From: Mycolicibacterium bacteremicum
Lineage (GTDB): Bacteria > Actinomycetota > Actinomycetes > Mycobacteriales > Mycobacteriaceae
Length of the DNA stretch: 64,000 nucleotides
Assembly (NCBI RefSeq): GCF_002086115.1
Contig: NZ_MVHJ01000030.1
Location: 1-64,000 of the forward strand
Direction: 5' to 3'
Shown: one piece after another, positions 25,253 through 33,616 of the stretch
Layout: each line of letters opens with the position of its first letter
How positions within the stretch are numbered: position 1 is the stretch's first letter
Translations under genes and position numbers: made by a program
The notes under the pieces: model-generated
Told to the model about the DNA's origin: nothing
Databases searched by the model: none
The model's input: only the letters and a program-made list of their open reading frames with translations

Positions 25253-26023
25253 TCACGGCAACAGGATGTAGAGCAACCCCTCCTGAGCCTCGACCGTCCG
25301 GCCCGACCAGATGTTGGGGCCCTTGCCCGCGGCATTCATCTCGGTGATACGCAGGTACACCCCATCGGGCCGCTGCGACACGGTGTCCACCCATGCCACA
25401 TGTCCGGCATCGGGTGACTCGAGCACCCGCGGCGGGATCACGACCAGCGACCGTTCCCGGGGCGCGTCGACGACGGTCCAGCCGGCCTTCCGGGCCGCGG
25501 CGGGCAGATCACGTGGCGCGCCCTGCACGGCGGGATAGGACTGCTCGCCGGACGCGAAATACCACTTCTCCAGCGCGCCCCACGTGGCGCTGCCCTTCTC
25601 ACCCGGATTCTCCGGCACCGTCCGCCCCGTCGCCCGGGACTCGGCCACCTTCATCGACTCGGTGGCGCAGGGTGGTACGACGGGCTCGTTGGAGCCGGTG
25701 TCGAGCATGGCGTCGGTGACGAAACCACCGTCGGCCAGTCGGTTCCACAGATCGGTGGACAGGTCGTAGGGACCACCCCGGAAAACGGTGCCGCGGGCAT
25801 AGCAGGTGATGACGATGCGGGCCCCATTGCGCAGGGCGCCGACCTTCTGGCTGTCGGCCGATGGTGCCGACCGCACGTTGAGATCGCGACTCCCGGTGTT
25901 CACCGTGACGGTCGCCGACTCCGGATCGGCGGCCGATTCCGGCGCCGCTCCGACCACCGGCGCGCCGGCCAGCAGGACCGACGCCACCGCAAGGACAACG
26001 AGCGGCGCGCGCCGCCGATTCAT
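25253..26023 (-). CDS. Exported SH3b protein with degenerate CHAP-like domain
   Basis: Exported protein of 256 residues: signal peptide from MNRRRAPLVVLAVASVLLAG, an SH3b segment (about 40-110, TVNTGSRDLNVRSAPSADSQKVGAL) and a C-terminal region resembling CHAP amidases (WYFASGEQSYPAVQGAPRDLPAAARKAGW … SPDAGHVAWVDTV … LRITEMNAAG). The expected CHAP nucleophilic Cys before WY is absent (ALEKWYFASG), while the later His in AGHVAWV remains, so it may bind rather than cut peptidoglycan. ATG 26023 starts the signal peptide; upstream in-frame codons were ignored. Confidence 0.7.
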   Translation of the reverse strand: MNRRRAPLVVLAVASVLLAGAPVVGAAPESAADPESATVTVNTGSRDLNVRSAPSADSQKVGALRNGARIVITCYARGTVFRGGPYDLSTDLWNRLADGGFVTDAMLDTGSNEPVVPPCATESMKVAESRATGRTVPENPGEKGSATWGALEKWYFASGEQSYPAVQGAPRDLPAAARKAGWTVVDAPRERSLVVIPPRVLESPDAGHVAWVDTVSQRPDGVYLRITEMNAAGKGPNIWSGRTVEAQEGLLYILLP

Positions 26024-26146
26024 CAGCCCCGTCGTGTGCACAGCAAGCCTTTCGGACACCGGTGCAGGAAATGATAGGGGCCGCACAGCCGATTTGCTGG
26101 GAGGCGAAACACTATTTGCCGCGCGTGTTCGTCGGCACGCGGCCGG

Positions 26147-26836
26147 TCACCGCCACTGATAGCGCGTCTTGGGTCGCCCGGCCTTCCCATAGTCGGTGTT
26201 GCGGGTGACGGTGCCCTCCTCGGCCAGGCGTTCCAGGTATCGCCACGCCGTCACCCGCGACACCCCGACCCGCTTGGCCACCGCGTCGGCGGTGATCCCG
26301 TCCGTCGAATCCCGCACCGCGCGGGCGATCTCATCGTTCGTTCCCGGCGCCACCCCCTTGGGGGCAACGGTGCGTCCCGATCCGACCCGCAGTTCGGCCA
26401 ATGCCCGGTCGACCTCGTCCTGGCTGGCGGCATCGGTTCCGGCCGGCAAAGCCTCGCGGTACCGCTTGTAGCGCTCCAGTCGGTCACGGAAGGCGGCGAA
26501 GGTGAACGGCTTGAGCAGATAGGCCAGCGCACCGTGCCCGACGGCGGCGCGCACCATCTCCAGATCGCGTTCGGAGGTGATGGTGATGATGTCCGGCGCG
26601 GGTTGCAGTCCCGACAGTGCCGAGGCCAGCGTGATCCCGCTGGCGTCGGGTAGGCCGATATCGAGCAGCACCAGGTCGATCGGGGTGTCCGCGGCCGCCG
26701 CCTCGGCGGCGGCCCGCATGGCATCGCGGGCGGTGTGCACCACGGCCGCGACCGTGAATCCGGCGATCCGGTCCAGGTAGGTGCGGTGCGCCTCGGCGAT
26801 CAGCGTCTCGTCCTCGACGATCAGCACGTTGATCAT
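26147..26836 (-). CDS. CitB/DpiA-type response regulator
   Basis: Response regulator of 229 residues. The receiver domain (1-120) has the acidic pair VEDE, phospho-acceptor D59 in LLLDIGLPDASG and the conserved Lys in AYLLKPF. The C-terminal helix-turn-helix (GITADAVAKRVGVSRVTAWRYLERL) is the CitB type. ATG 26836 overlaps the sensor kinase stop by 4 bp (ATGA). With the divergent dctA this is a classic dicarboxylate-sensing module: the regulator probably activates dctA when C4-dicarboxylates are present. Confidence 0.9.
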   Translation of the reverse strand: MINVLIVEDETLIAEAHRTYLDRIAGFTVAAVVHTARDAMRAAAEAAAADTPIDLVLLDIGLPDASGITLASALSGLQPAPDIITITSERDLEMVRAAVGHGALAYLLKPFTFAAFRDRLERYKRYREALPAGTDAASQDEVDRALAELRVGSGRTVAPKGVAPGTNDEIARAVRDSTDGITADAVAKRVGVSRVTAWRYLERLAEEGTVTRNTDYGKAGRPKTRYQWR

Positions 26837-28410
26837 GGGCGCGCCACCGTCACCGTCACGACCGAACCGTACGTCACGTCCGCGGTCAGCGTCCCGTGAT
26901 GCTTCTTGACCACCTGCGCCACCAGCGCGAGGCCCAGTCCGTGCGCGGCCGCATCCTCCCCGGATTTGGTGGAATAGCCGCGCTGCATGGCTTTTTCAAA
27001 GGTTTCGGTGTCCATGCCGTCGCCGCTGTCGGCCACCCGGATCAGCAGGCGCCGCGCATCCTGGTGCACCGTCACCTCGACCCAGGGATCGTCGCGGTCG
27101 CAGGCGTCCATCGCATTGTCGATCAGGTTGCCGAGCACGGTGACCATCTCCTGCCCGGTGAGCAGCAGGTCGTCGGCATCGGCGGGCAGTCCGGTCTCCT
27201 CGGTGATCGTCAACTCGACACCGCGCTCGTCGGCCTGGGCCGTCTTGCCGAGCAGCAGGGCCACCAACGCCGGCTCTCGCACCGCTGCCGACAACCGGTC
27301 GACGAGCTGTTGGGAGAGTTCGAGTTCGGCGGTCGCGAAGGTCACCGCCTGCTCGGCCCGGCCCATCTCGACCATCGTGACGATGGTGTGCAACTTGTTG
27401 GCCGCCTCGTGGGCCTGGGCGCGCAGCGAATCGGCGAGCACCTTCAGGGAGCTCAATTCGCCCAGAGCGCCCTGTAATTCGGTTCGGTCACGGATCGTGA
27501 CCACCTCGGCGGCGTTCGCGTCGGACCGCACCGGCGAGCGGTTGACCACCAGCACCCGGTCATCGGTCACGTGGATCTCGTCGCGTGCGCCGGGATTGTA
27601 GGACCGCAGGAACGCCGGCAGGTCGGCCTGGGCGACGCGGCCCTCCGGCAGCCCCAGCAACCGGCGGGCCTCGTCGTTGACCAAGGCCACCCCGTCGCGG
27701 TCCAGCACGATCAGGCCCTCGGACACCGAATGCAGGATCGCATCGTGGTGGTCGTACATGATGCGCAGCTCGTCGGGCCGCAGGCCCCGGGTCTGCCGCA
27801 GCAGGCGCCGCCGGATCCCCCACACCCCGATCAGCGAAACGGCAAGCGCACCAAGGCCGACGGCGGCGATGACGGTCCACTGTTCATGCCAGCGCTCAGC
27901 CAGGCTCTGCTGCAGGATGCCGGCTGCCACCAGTCCGATGACCCGGCCGTCGGCATCGGGCACCGGGACGACGGCGCGGATCGACGGGCCGAGGGTCCCG
28001 GTGTACACCTCGGTGAAGGACTCGCCGCGCAGCGCGGGATCGATATTGCCCAGATACCGGCCACCGATCTGGGACGGGTCGGTGTGGGTGTAGCGGGTGC
28101 GATCGGGGGCCATGATCGTGATGAAGGCGATGTCGGTGTGCCTGCGCACCAGTTCGGTCACCGGTTGCAGGGTTGCCGTGGCGCGGCCGGTGACGATCGC
28201 GTCGGCGGTCGAGGGCGAATCGGCCAGTGCCGTGGCGATGCCGAGCACCTGCGCCTCGGCGGCGGCATCTCCGTCGCGGCGGGCGTCGATAAGGGCCAGC
28301 ACACTCCCCGCTACCACGATCAGGGCGATGACCAGGATCTGCAGCGCGATGGACTGACCCGCCAGCGACTTGGGCCATCCCGCCGGCCACCGTCGCCACC
28401 GCACCCGCAT
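26833..28410 (-). CDS. CitA/DcuS-type sensor histidine kinase
   Basis: Membrane kinase of 525 residues: helix about 20-40, extracytoplasmic single-Cache sensor domain about 45-170 (ITIMAPDRTRYTHTDPSQIGGRYLG … VVPVPDADGRVIGLV is the CitA/DcuS signature), second helix about 180-200, PAS domain, H-box AQAHEAANKLHTI, and HATPase with GNLIDNAMDA, DSGDGMD and HGLGLALV. The PAS ligand site suggests a di- or tricarboxylate. GGGGAGG precedes the ATG by 9 nt. Adjacent dctA, 109 bp away and divergent, is the likely target. Confidence 0.9.
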   Translation of the reverse strand: MRVRWRRWPAGWPKSLAGQSIALQILVIALIVVAGSVLALIDARRDGDAAAEAQVLGIATALADSPSTADAIVTGRATATLQPVTELVRRHTDIAFITIMAPDRTRYTHTDPSQIGGRYLGNIDPALRGESFTEVYTGTLGPSIRAVVPVPDADGRVIGLVAAGILQQSLAERWHEQWTVIAAVGLGALAVSLIGVWGIRRRLLRQTRGLRPDELRIMYDHHDAILHSVSEGLIVLDRDGVALVNDEARRLLGLPEGRVAQADLPAFLRSYNPGARDEIHVTDDRVLVVNRSPVRSDANAAEVVTIRDRTELQGALGELSSLKVLADSLRAQAHEAANKLHTIVTMVEMGRAEQAVTFATAELELSQQLVDRLSAAVREPALVALLLGKTAQADERGVELTITEETGLPADADDLLLTGQEMVTVLGNLIDNAMDACDRDDPWVEVTVHQDARRLLIRVADSGDGMDTETFEKAMQRGYSTKSGEDAAAHGLGLALVAQVVKKHHGTLTADVTYGSVVTVTVARP

Positions 28411-28519
28411 TCCGCAACACCTCCCCTGCTGAACGTAATGAACAAAAACGTGACCTGCCTCACGCTCTGGTCGACCATCCTTTCAGACCCATTAACGCGC
28501 AGCGTTCGAAGGAGAACCG

Positions 28520-29911
28520 ATGACGACCACGATGGACGGGCCGGCTTCCGTGCCGACCCCCGACGAGCCCAAGAAGAAGCACGACCGCACCCACTGGCTG
28601 TTCATCGCCGTCATCATCTCGGTGGTCGCCGGCATCGGCGTCGGCATCTACGCGCCCGAGGTCGGCAAGAGCGTCGGCGTGCTGGGCACGATGTTCGTCG
28701 CGCTGATCAAGATGATGATCGCGCCGGTCATCTTCTGCACGATCGTGCTGGGCATCGGTTCGGTTCGCAAGGCCGCGACCATCGGCAAGGTGGGCGGCCT
28801 GGCCTTTGTCTACTTCCTGGCGATGTCGACCTTCGCGCTGGCCATCGGCCTGCTCGTGGGCAACATCCTGCACCCGGGCAGCGGGCTCAAGCTCACCGAG
28901 AGCGCCGCAGGCAAGGGCGCCGAGCTCGCCGAGAAGGCACACGAATCGGGCGGTCTGCTCGACTTCGTCCAGGGCATCATCCCGACCTCGCTGTTCTCCG
29001 CGCTGACCGAGGGAAGCGTGCTGCAGGCACTGTTCATCGCGCTGCTCGTCGGCTTCGCCATCCAGGGCCTCGGTGCGGCGGGCGATCCCATCCTGCGCGG
29101 CATCGAGCACCTGCAGAAGCTGGTGTTCAAGGTCCTGGTGATGATCCTGTGGCTGGCCCCGATCGGCGCCTTCGGCGCGATCGCCAACGTCGTCGGCCAG
29201 ACCGGGTGGGCGGCGGTCGGCCAGCTCGCCGCGCTGATGCTCGGCTTCTACATCACCTGCGCCATCTTCGTCTTCGGCATCCTGGGCACCCTGCTGCAAC
29301 TGGTGTCGCGCATCTCGATCTTCAAGCTGCTGCGCTACCTGGCGCGGGAGTACCTGCTCATCGTCTCGACCTCGTCGTCGGAGTCGGCGCTGCCCCGCCT
29401 CATCGCCAAGATGGAACACCTGGGCGTGGACCGGTCGACCGTCGGCGTGGTGGTGCCCACCGGATACTCGTTCAATCTGGACGGCACCGCGATCTACCTG
29501 ACGATGGCCTCGCTGTTCATCGCCAGCGCGCTGGGCGATCCGCTCTCGGTGACCGAGCAGATCGGCCTGCTGGTCTTCATGATCGTCGCGTCCAAGGGCG
29601 CCGCGGGCGTGACCGGCGCCGGGCTGGCCACCCTGGCCGGCGGCCTGCAGGCGCACCGCCCCGACCTGCTCGACGGTGTCGGCCTGATCGTCGGTATCGA
29701 CCGGTTCATGTCCGAGGCCCGCGCGGTGACCAACTTCTCCGGCAACGCCGTCGCGACCCTGCTGGTCGGCACCTGGACCAAGACGATCGACCGCACCAAG
29801 GTCGACGCCGTGCTCAGCGGCAAGGACCCGTTCGACGAACTCACCATGCTCGACGACCACGCCTCGCGCGCCGAAGAGCCGGCGCAGCAGAAAGCTGCTG
29901 CACCGGTATAG
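28520..29911 (+). CDS. dctA: C4-dicarboxylate:cation symporter
   Basis: DAACS-family transporter of 463 residues with about eight membrane helices and re-entrant loops. Signature segments are KMMIAPVIFCTIVLGIGS, the serine-rich STSSSESALPRLI and VPTGYSFNLDGTAIYLTMAS, then VTNFSGNAVATLLV. It takes up succinate, fumarate and malate. AAGGAGA lies 6 nt before the ATG. Divergent from the CitA/CitB pair that probably controls it; a strong intrinsic terminator follows. Confidence 0.92.
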   Translation: MTTTMDGPASVPTPDEPKKKHDRTHWLFIAVIISVVAGIGVGIYAPEVGKSVGVLGTMFVALIKMMIAPVIFCTIVLGIGSVRKAATIGKVGGLAFVYFLAMSTFALAIGLLVGNILHPGSGLKLTESAAGKGAELAEKAHESGGLLDFVQGIIPTSLFSALTEGSVLQALFIALLVGFAIQGLGAAGDPILRGIEHLQKLVFKVLVMILWLAPIGAFGAIANVVGQTGWAAVGQLAALMLGFYITCAIFVFGILGTLLQLVSRISIFKLLRYLAREYLLIVSTSSSESALPRLIAKMEHLGVDRSTVGVVVPTGYSFNLDGTAIYLTMASLFIASALGDPLSVTEQIGLLVFMIVASKGAAGVTGAGLATLAGGLQAHRPDLLDGVGLIVGIDRFMSEARAVTNFSGNAVATLLVGTWTKTIDRTKVDAVLSGKDPFDELTMLDDHASRAEEPAQQKAAAPV

Positions 29912-29923
29912 GGCGCGCGGACA

Positions 29924-29967
29924 CTGCGGCGCCGGACCCCCGTGGGGTTCGGCGCCGCAGCCTTTTT
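29924..29967 (+). terminator. Strong intrinsic terminator after dctA
   Basis: A 17-bp stem with a single mismatch (arms beginning CTGCGGCGCCG, 29924-29940, and ending CGGCGCCGCAG, 29944-29960) and a 3-nt loop is followed by CCTTTTT. Confidence 0.9.
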
Positions 29968-30024
29968 CCGGCACCTGCGGATTTCCCACCGTCGCGCACC
30001 CCGCCGATATGCGACCATCCCGGT

Positions 30025-30843
30025 ATGAATCCGCAGGACGATCCGGAGGCCCGGATCCGCGCGCTGGAACCGACCGAACTCGGTACCGAGCAGCCGAGTC
30101 CGACCAACTACGGCACGAGCTACGACGCCACACCCCCGCCGCTGCCGCCACCGACCCAACAGTGGCCGCAGCCATCCGGTTACGGGCAATCCCCGTACAC
30201 CCAATCCCCTTACGGCCAAAGCCCTTATGGCGAATCCCCCTATGGCCAATCCTCATATGCGCAGGGCGGCTACGGAACCGACCCGTACGCCGCCGGCTAC
30301 CCGCAGCCGTACCCGTCGACACCGCAGCGTTCCGGTCTCCGGCCGTGGATGCTGATCGTGCCGATCGCGCTGGTGCTGCTGCTGTGCGCCGGCGGGGCCG
30401 CGGCGGTCTGGTTGTTCAGCAGCAACTCCACGACGCCGGGGACCGCCGGCGGCGGTGGCGTGCTGACCGACGGACCGGTCGTCCCCGAGATCCCACAACT
30501 CCCCGAGTTACCCGACCTGCCGCCGATCGTGGTCGATCCGGGTGCACCGAACGCGCCGGGGGACGCCACTGCCGAACCCGGTAGCACCATCACCGTGACG
30601 GGCATCGGGTCGAACCGCTCGGTCAGCTGCAACGACAACATCGTGATCATCAGCGGTGCCGACAACACCGTCGACATCACGGGTCACTGCACCGCGGTGA
30701 CGGTATCGGGTTTCGAGAACGTCGTGACGGCCGAATCGACCGACGAGATCACCGTGTCCGGTTTCGAGAACACGGTGACCTATCGGGACGGCTCCCCGAC
30801 GATCGATCAATCCGGGAGCGGGAACGTCATCGAACAGGGTTGA
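30025..30843 (+). CDS. Membrane-anchored DUF3060 protein with SPYGQ repeats
   Basis: Protein of 272 residues. The cytoplasmic N-terminus (1-105) is Pro/Gln/Tyr-rich with five near-copies of the pentapeptide SPYGQ. One transmembrane helix follows (about 112-133). After a Pro-rich linker, residues 190-272 form a DUF3060 domain, beta-rich with STITVTGIGSNRSVSCNDN, ITGHC and repeated VSGFENVVT units. DUF3060 occurs in many exported mycobacterial proteins of unknown function. ATG 30025 has no clear ribosome binding site. The SPYGQ tract resembles low-complexity cytoplasmic tails of actinobacterial membrane proteins. Confidence 0.75.
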   Translation: MNPQDDPEARIRALEPTELGTEQPSPTNYGTSYDATPPPLPPPTQQWPQPSGYGQSPYTQSPYGQSPYGESPYGQSSYAQGGYGTDPYAAGYPQPYPSTPQRSGLRPWMLIVPIALVLLLCAGGAAAVWLFSSNSTTPGTAGGGGVLTDGPVVPEIPQLPELPDLPPIVVDPGAPNAPGDATAEPGSTITVTGIGSNRSVSCNDNIVIISGADNTVDITGHCTAVTVSGFENVVTAESTDEITVSGFENTVTYRDGSPTIDQSGSGNVIEQG

Positions 30844-30939
30844 GTACGTCCTCCCCGCCTGCTCGCCCCCAGATCTGTCGACCAAACTGTCACCCACTGA
30901 CATTTGCCCAGGTGGGGAGCCTGCTCAGCCGCGCCAACG

Positions 30940-30958
30940 GCAAGTTAGCTAAGCCTAA
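30940..30958. promoter_or_regulatory. Candidate IdeR iron box upstream of the formyltransferase
   Basis: The sequence containing GTTAGCTAAGCCTAA agrees with the 19-bp IdeR consensus TTAGGTTAGSCTAACCTAA at 13 positions. It lies about 90 bp before the formyltransferase start. The match is moderate, but iron control is known for the exochelin formyltransferase gene of M. smegmatis. Confidence 0.5.
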
Positions 30959-31046
30959 ACAAATCTGTTAGCTTGTCCCGTGTCATCGAGCGGCGGACAT
31001 TTTCTCACGTGGCTCACAGGTTCGTCAGCAGTAAGGGCATTCGGGG

Positions 31047-31988
31047 ATGCGCATCGTTTCGTTCGGTTTCCAGACATGGGGTGTCAGAACCCTGCAGGCT
31101 CTGATCGACCTTGGGCACGACGTCGCCCTGTCGGTCACCCATCCGGCCAGTGACGATTCCTACAAGGGAATCTTCTCCGACTCCGTCGAGGACCTCGCCC
31201 GGGCGCGTGGCATCCCGGTGCACCTGACCGAGCGGGTCGACAACGAGACCATCGACCTGGTCAAACGCGCCGAGCCCGATGTCATCGTCGTCAACAGCTG
31301 GTACACCTGGATGCCGCCGGAGCTCTACAACCTGCCCCCGCACGGAACCCTGAACCTGCATGATTCGCTGTTGCCCAAAGGCACCGGTTTCTCACCGGTC
31401 ATCTGGTCGCTGATCAGCGGGGAGGCCCAGATCGGGCTGACCGTGCACCGGATGGACGAGGACCTCGACACCGGCGACATCCTGGTTCAGCACTCGCTGC
31501 CGATCGGGCCCAAGGACACCGGTACCGAACTCGTCGAGCGCGGTATCGATCTGATCCCCGGTGCGCTCAAGGAGGCGCTGACCGCGCTGGAGTCCGGCAA
31601 CCCGCAGTGGCGTCCGCAGAACAAGGCGACGCGCACCTATTTCCACAAGCGGTCCGAGCGCGACAGCCTCATCGATTGGTCCTGGCCCGCAGAGGATCTC
31701 GAGCGTCTGGTGCGCGCGTTGTCGGCGCCGTACCCGCGCCCGTACGCCTTCTACCGCGGTGAGCGCATCGAGGTCCTGGAGGCGCAGGTGTCCGAGATCC
31801 ACTACGGCGGGACGCCCGGTCGCGTCATCGTGCAGGAAGGTGGCGGCGCAGTGGTGTGCGGCCCGGCCGCCTACCGCGGCGGCAATCTGGGCCTGGTCAT
31901 CACCAAGGTTCGCGACGCCGCGGGCACCGAGCACGCCGGCAAGGACTTCTTCCGGCGCGGCGGATACCTGACCCCGGCCGCCGACTGA
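31047..31988 (+). CDS. fxbA: Exochelin-type N-formyltransferase (FxbA-like)
   Basis: Formyltransferase of 313 residues related to methionyl-tRNA formyltransferase. The catalytic set N103, H105 and D141 is visible in TLNLHDSLLPKGTG and EDLDTGDIL; the C-terminal part (from about 210) is the Fmt-type OB-like domain. Residues such as the opening MRIVSFGFQTWGVRTLQALI fit FxbA, which formylates the N-terminus of the peptide siderophore exochelin from 10-formyl-THF. A GGGG ribosome binding site lies upstream and an IdeR-like box 90 bp away. Exochelin peptide synthetase genes are not in the window, so the gene stands apart from its expected partners; another formylated product is possible. Confidence 0.75.
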   Translation: MRIVSFGFQTWGVRTLQALIDLGHDVALSVTHPASDDSYKGIFSDSVEDLARARGIPVHLTERVDNETIDLVKRAEPDVIVVNSWYTWMPPELYNLPPHGTLNLHDSLLPKGTGFSPVIWSLISGEAQIGLTVHRMDEDLDTGDILVQHSLPIGPKDTGTELVERGIDLIPGALKEALTALESGNPQWRPQNKATRTYFHKRSERDSLIDWSWPAEDLERLVRALSAPYPRPYAFYRGERIEVLEAQVSEIHYGGTPGRVIVQEGGGAVVCGPAAYRGGNLGLVITKVRDAAGTEHAGKDFFRRGGYLTPAAD

Positions 31989-31990
31989 TC

Positions 31991-32836
31991 TCAGACGATC
32001 CGCAACGATAACGCGGCCGCCGTTGCGGGGCCGACGATTCCGTCCACCCGCAGGCCGGGCGTGCGGCGCTGGAATTCACGCACCGCGGCCTCGGTGCGTT
32101 CTCCGAACTCGCCGTCGATCTCCAGATCGCCCGCGTAGGCGGCGTAGCCGAACTTCAACCGCCGCTGCAGCTCCGCGACCTGGGGACCGCGGCTACCCCG
32201 GTACAACAGCAGGTCGGTGTACTCGCCCACCGGCACCGGTGGGCGCGGTGTCGGGCCGGTAGCCACGGCACCGATCTGGGCCGCGATGTCACTGCGCAGC
32301 ACCGTCATGTCGATTGCCCCGGGATCCCATTTACCCTGCGCGCGCCCGGCGTACTCACGATGCCCGATGGTGCGGGCCGAGGTCTGACCCAACCGCCGGT
32401 TTATCGCCGCACAGCACCGAACCAGCGCCAGATACTGTGCGTCGGGCCAGTTCTCACGGTGCGGTGCGGACGGACGGGTTCCGGTGTTCGCGCATTCGAT
32501 GCCGATCAGATGCCAATTGCCCATGTTCGCCGGGACCCAGGGGTACATGCCGGTGCCGGCATGCCAGGCCACTCCGGCTGCCACCACGGTCACCGTACCG
32601 TCGCGGGCGATGTGCAGCTGCGACAGCGGCCCGGCCAGGTCCGGCCGACCACGGGCGATCGAGGCGGCATCGGCGGTGTCGGATCCGGTGTGGTGCACCA
32701 TCACCCCGCGGATGTCCTTGAAGTCACCGTGTCCGCGGGTACGCCAGTTCGGAAACAACACCGGGGACAGGCCCTCGCCCCGCAGCACGTCGGGTAGCCA
32801 GACCGGATCACCGGTCCAGGATTTCGATGCAGGCAC
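31991..32836 (-). CDS. N-acetylmuramoyl-L-alanine amidase with peptidoglycan-binding domain
   Basis: Protein of 281 residues. The amidase_2 domain (about 35-190) carries the zinc ligands: His in VMVHHTGS and His in RTIGHREYAG, with the downstream Asp in KWDPGAID. The C-terminal PG-binding domain (about 205-280) has LLYRGSRGPQVAELQRRL and GEFGERTEAAVREFQ. No signal peptide, so it looks like a phage-type endolysin domesticated in mycobacteria (Rv3594-like). Start GTG 32836. It converges with the formyltransferase gene (2 bp apart) and follows the amino-acid ABC transporter genes on the same strand by 6 bp. Confidence 0.85.
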   Translation of the reverse strand: MPASKSWTGDPVWLPDVLRGEGLSPVLFPNWRTRGHGDFKDIRGVMVHHTGSDTADAASIARGRPDLAGPLSQLHIARDGTVTVVAAGVAWHAGTGMYPWVPANMGNWHLIGIECANTGTRPSAPHRENWPDAQYLALVRCCAAINRRLGQTSARTIGHREYAGRAQGKWDPGAIDMTVLRSDIAAQIGAVATGPTPRPPVPVGEYTDLLLYRGSRGPQVAELQRRLKFGYAAYAGDLEIDGEFGERTEAAVREFQRRTPGLRVDGIVGPATAAALSLRIV

Positions 32837-32842
32837 CGCTGT

Positions 32843-33616
32843 TCAGAGTACCTTCGACAGAAACTCCTGCAGCCGAGGGTGTTTGGGATTGTCGAAGATC
32901 TCCGCGGGCGGACCCTCCTCGACGATGTGGCCGTCGGCCATGAAGATGACCCGGGACGCGACTTCCCTGGCGAAACCCATCTCGTGGGTCACCACGACCA
33001 TCGTCATACCGCCGCGGGCCAACGTGCGCAGCACCTCCAGCACGTCACCGACCATCTCGGGGTCCAGGGCACTGGTGGCCTCGTCGAAGAGCATGATCGA
33101 CGGGTTCATGGCCAGCGCGCGGGCGATCGCCACGCGCTGCTTCTGGCCGCCGGACAATGTCGAGGGCTTCACCCCGGCCTTCTCGGCCAACCCCACCTGC
33201 CCGAGCAGCTCCAACGCCTTCTTCTCGGCGGCCGCCTTGTCCATCTTCTTGGTGAGCAGCGGCGCCAGCGTCACGTTCTCCAGCACCGTCATGTGCGGGA
33301 ACAGGTTGAAGTGCTGGAACACCATGCCGATGTGCTGGCGCACGCGGTCCAGATCGACCTTCGGGTCGGTGAGGTCGAAGTCGTCGACGACGACCTTGCC
33401 GCCGGTGATGTCCTCCAGCTTGTTCAGGCAGCGCAGGAACGTCGACTTGCCCGAGCCCGACGGGCCGATGACGCAGACGACCTCGCCGTGACTGATGGTG
33501 GTGTCGATGCCGTCGAGCACCAGCAGGTCGCCGAAGGATTTCTTCAGCCCTTCGATGCGGATCTTTACGGTGCCCGCGGGTTCGGCGGCCGCGGCTTCGG
33601 TAACCAATTCACTCAT
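32843..33616 (-). CDS. Polar amino-acid ABC transporter ATPase
   Basis: ABC ATPase of 257 residues of the GlnQ/HisP type: Walker A GPSGSGKST, Q-loop FQHFNLFPHMTV, signature LSGGQKQR, Walker B IMLFDEATSALD and the switch His in VTHEMGFA. ATG 33616 overlaps the stop of the permease gene by 4 bp (ATGA), so the importer is one transcript. Glutamine or glutamate is the likely substrate class; not proven by sequence. Confidence 0.92.
   Translation of the reverse strand: MSELVTEAAAAEPAGTVKIRIEGLKKSFGDLLVLDGIDTTISHGEVVCVIGPSGSGKSTFLRCLNKLEDITGGKVVVDDFDLTDPKVDLDRVRQHIGMVFQHFNLFPHMTVLENVTLAPLLTKKMDKAAAEKKALELLGQVGLAEKAGVKPSTLSGGQKQRVAIARALAMNPSIMLFDEATSALDPEMVGDVLEVLRTLARGGMTMVVVTHEMGFAREVASRVIFMADGHIVEEGPPAEIFDNPKHPRLQEFLSKVL

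Noticed and set aside
28460..30322. 620-codon minus-strand open frame across dctA
   Set aside because: Antisense shadow of dctA; no domain recognised and codon composition is abnormal.
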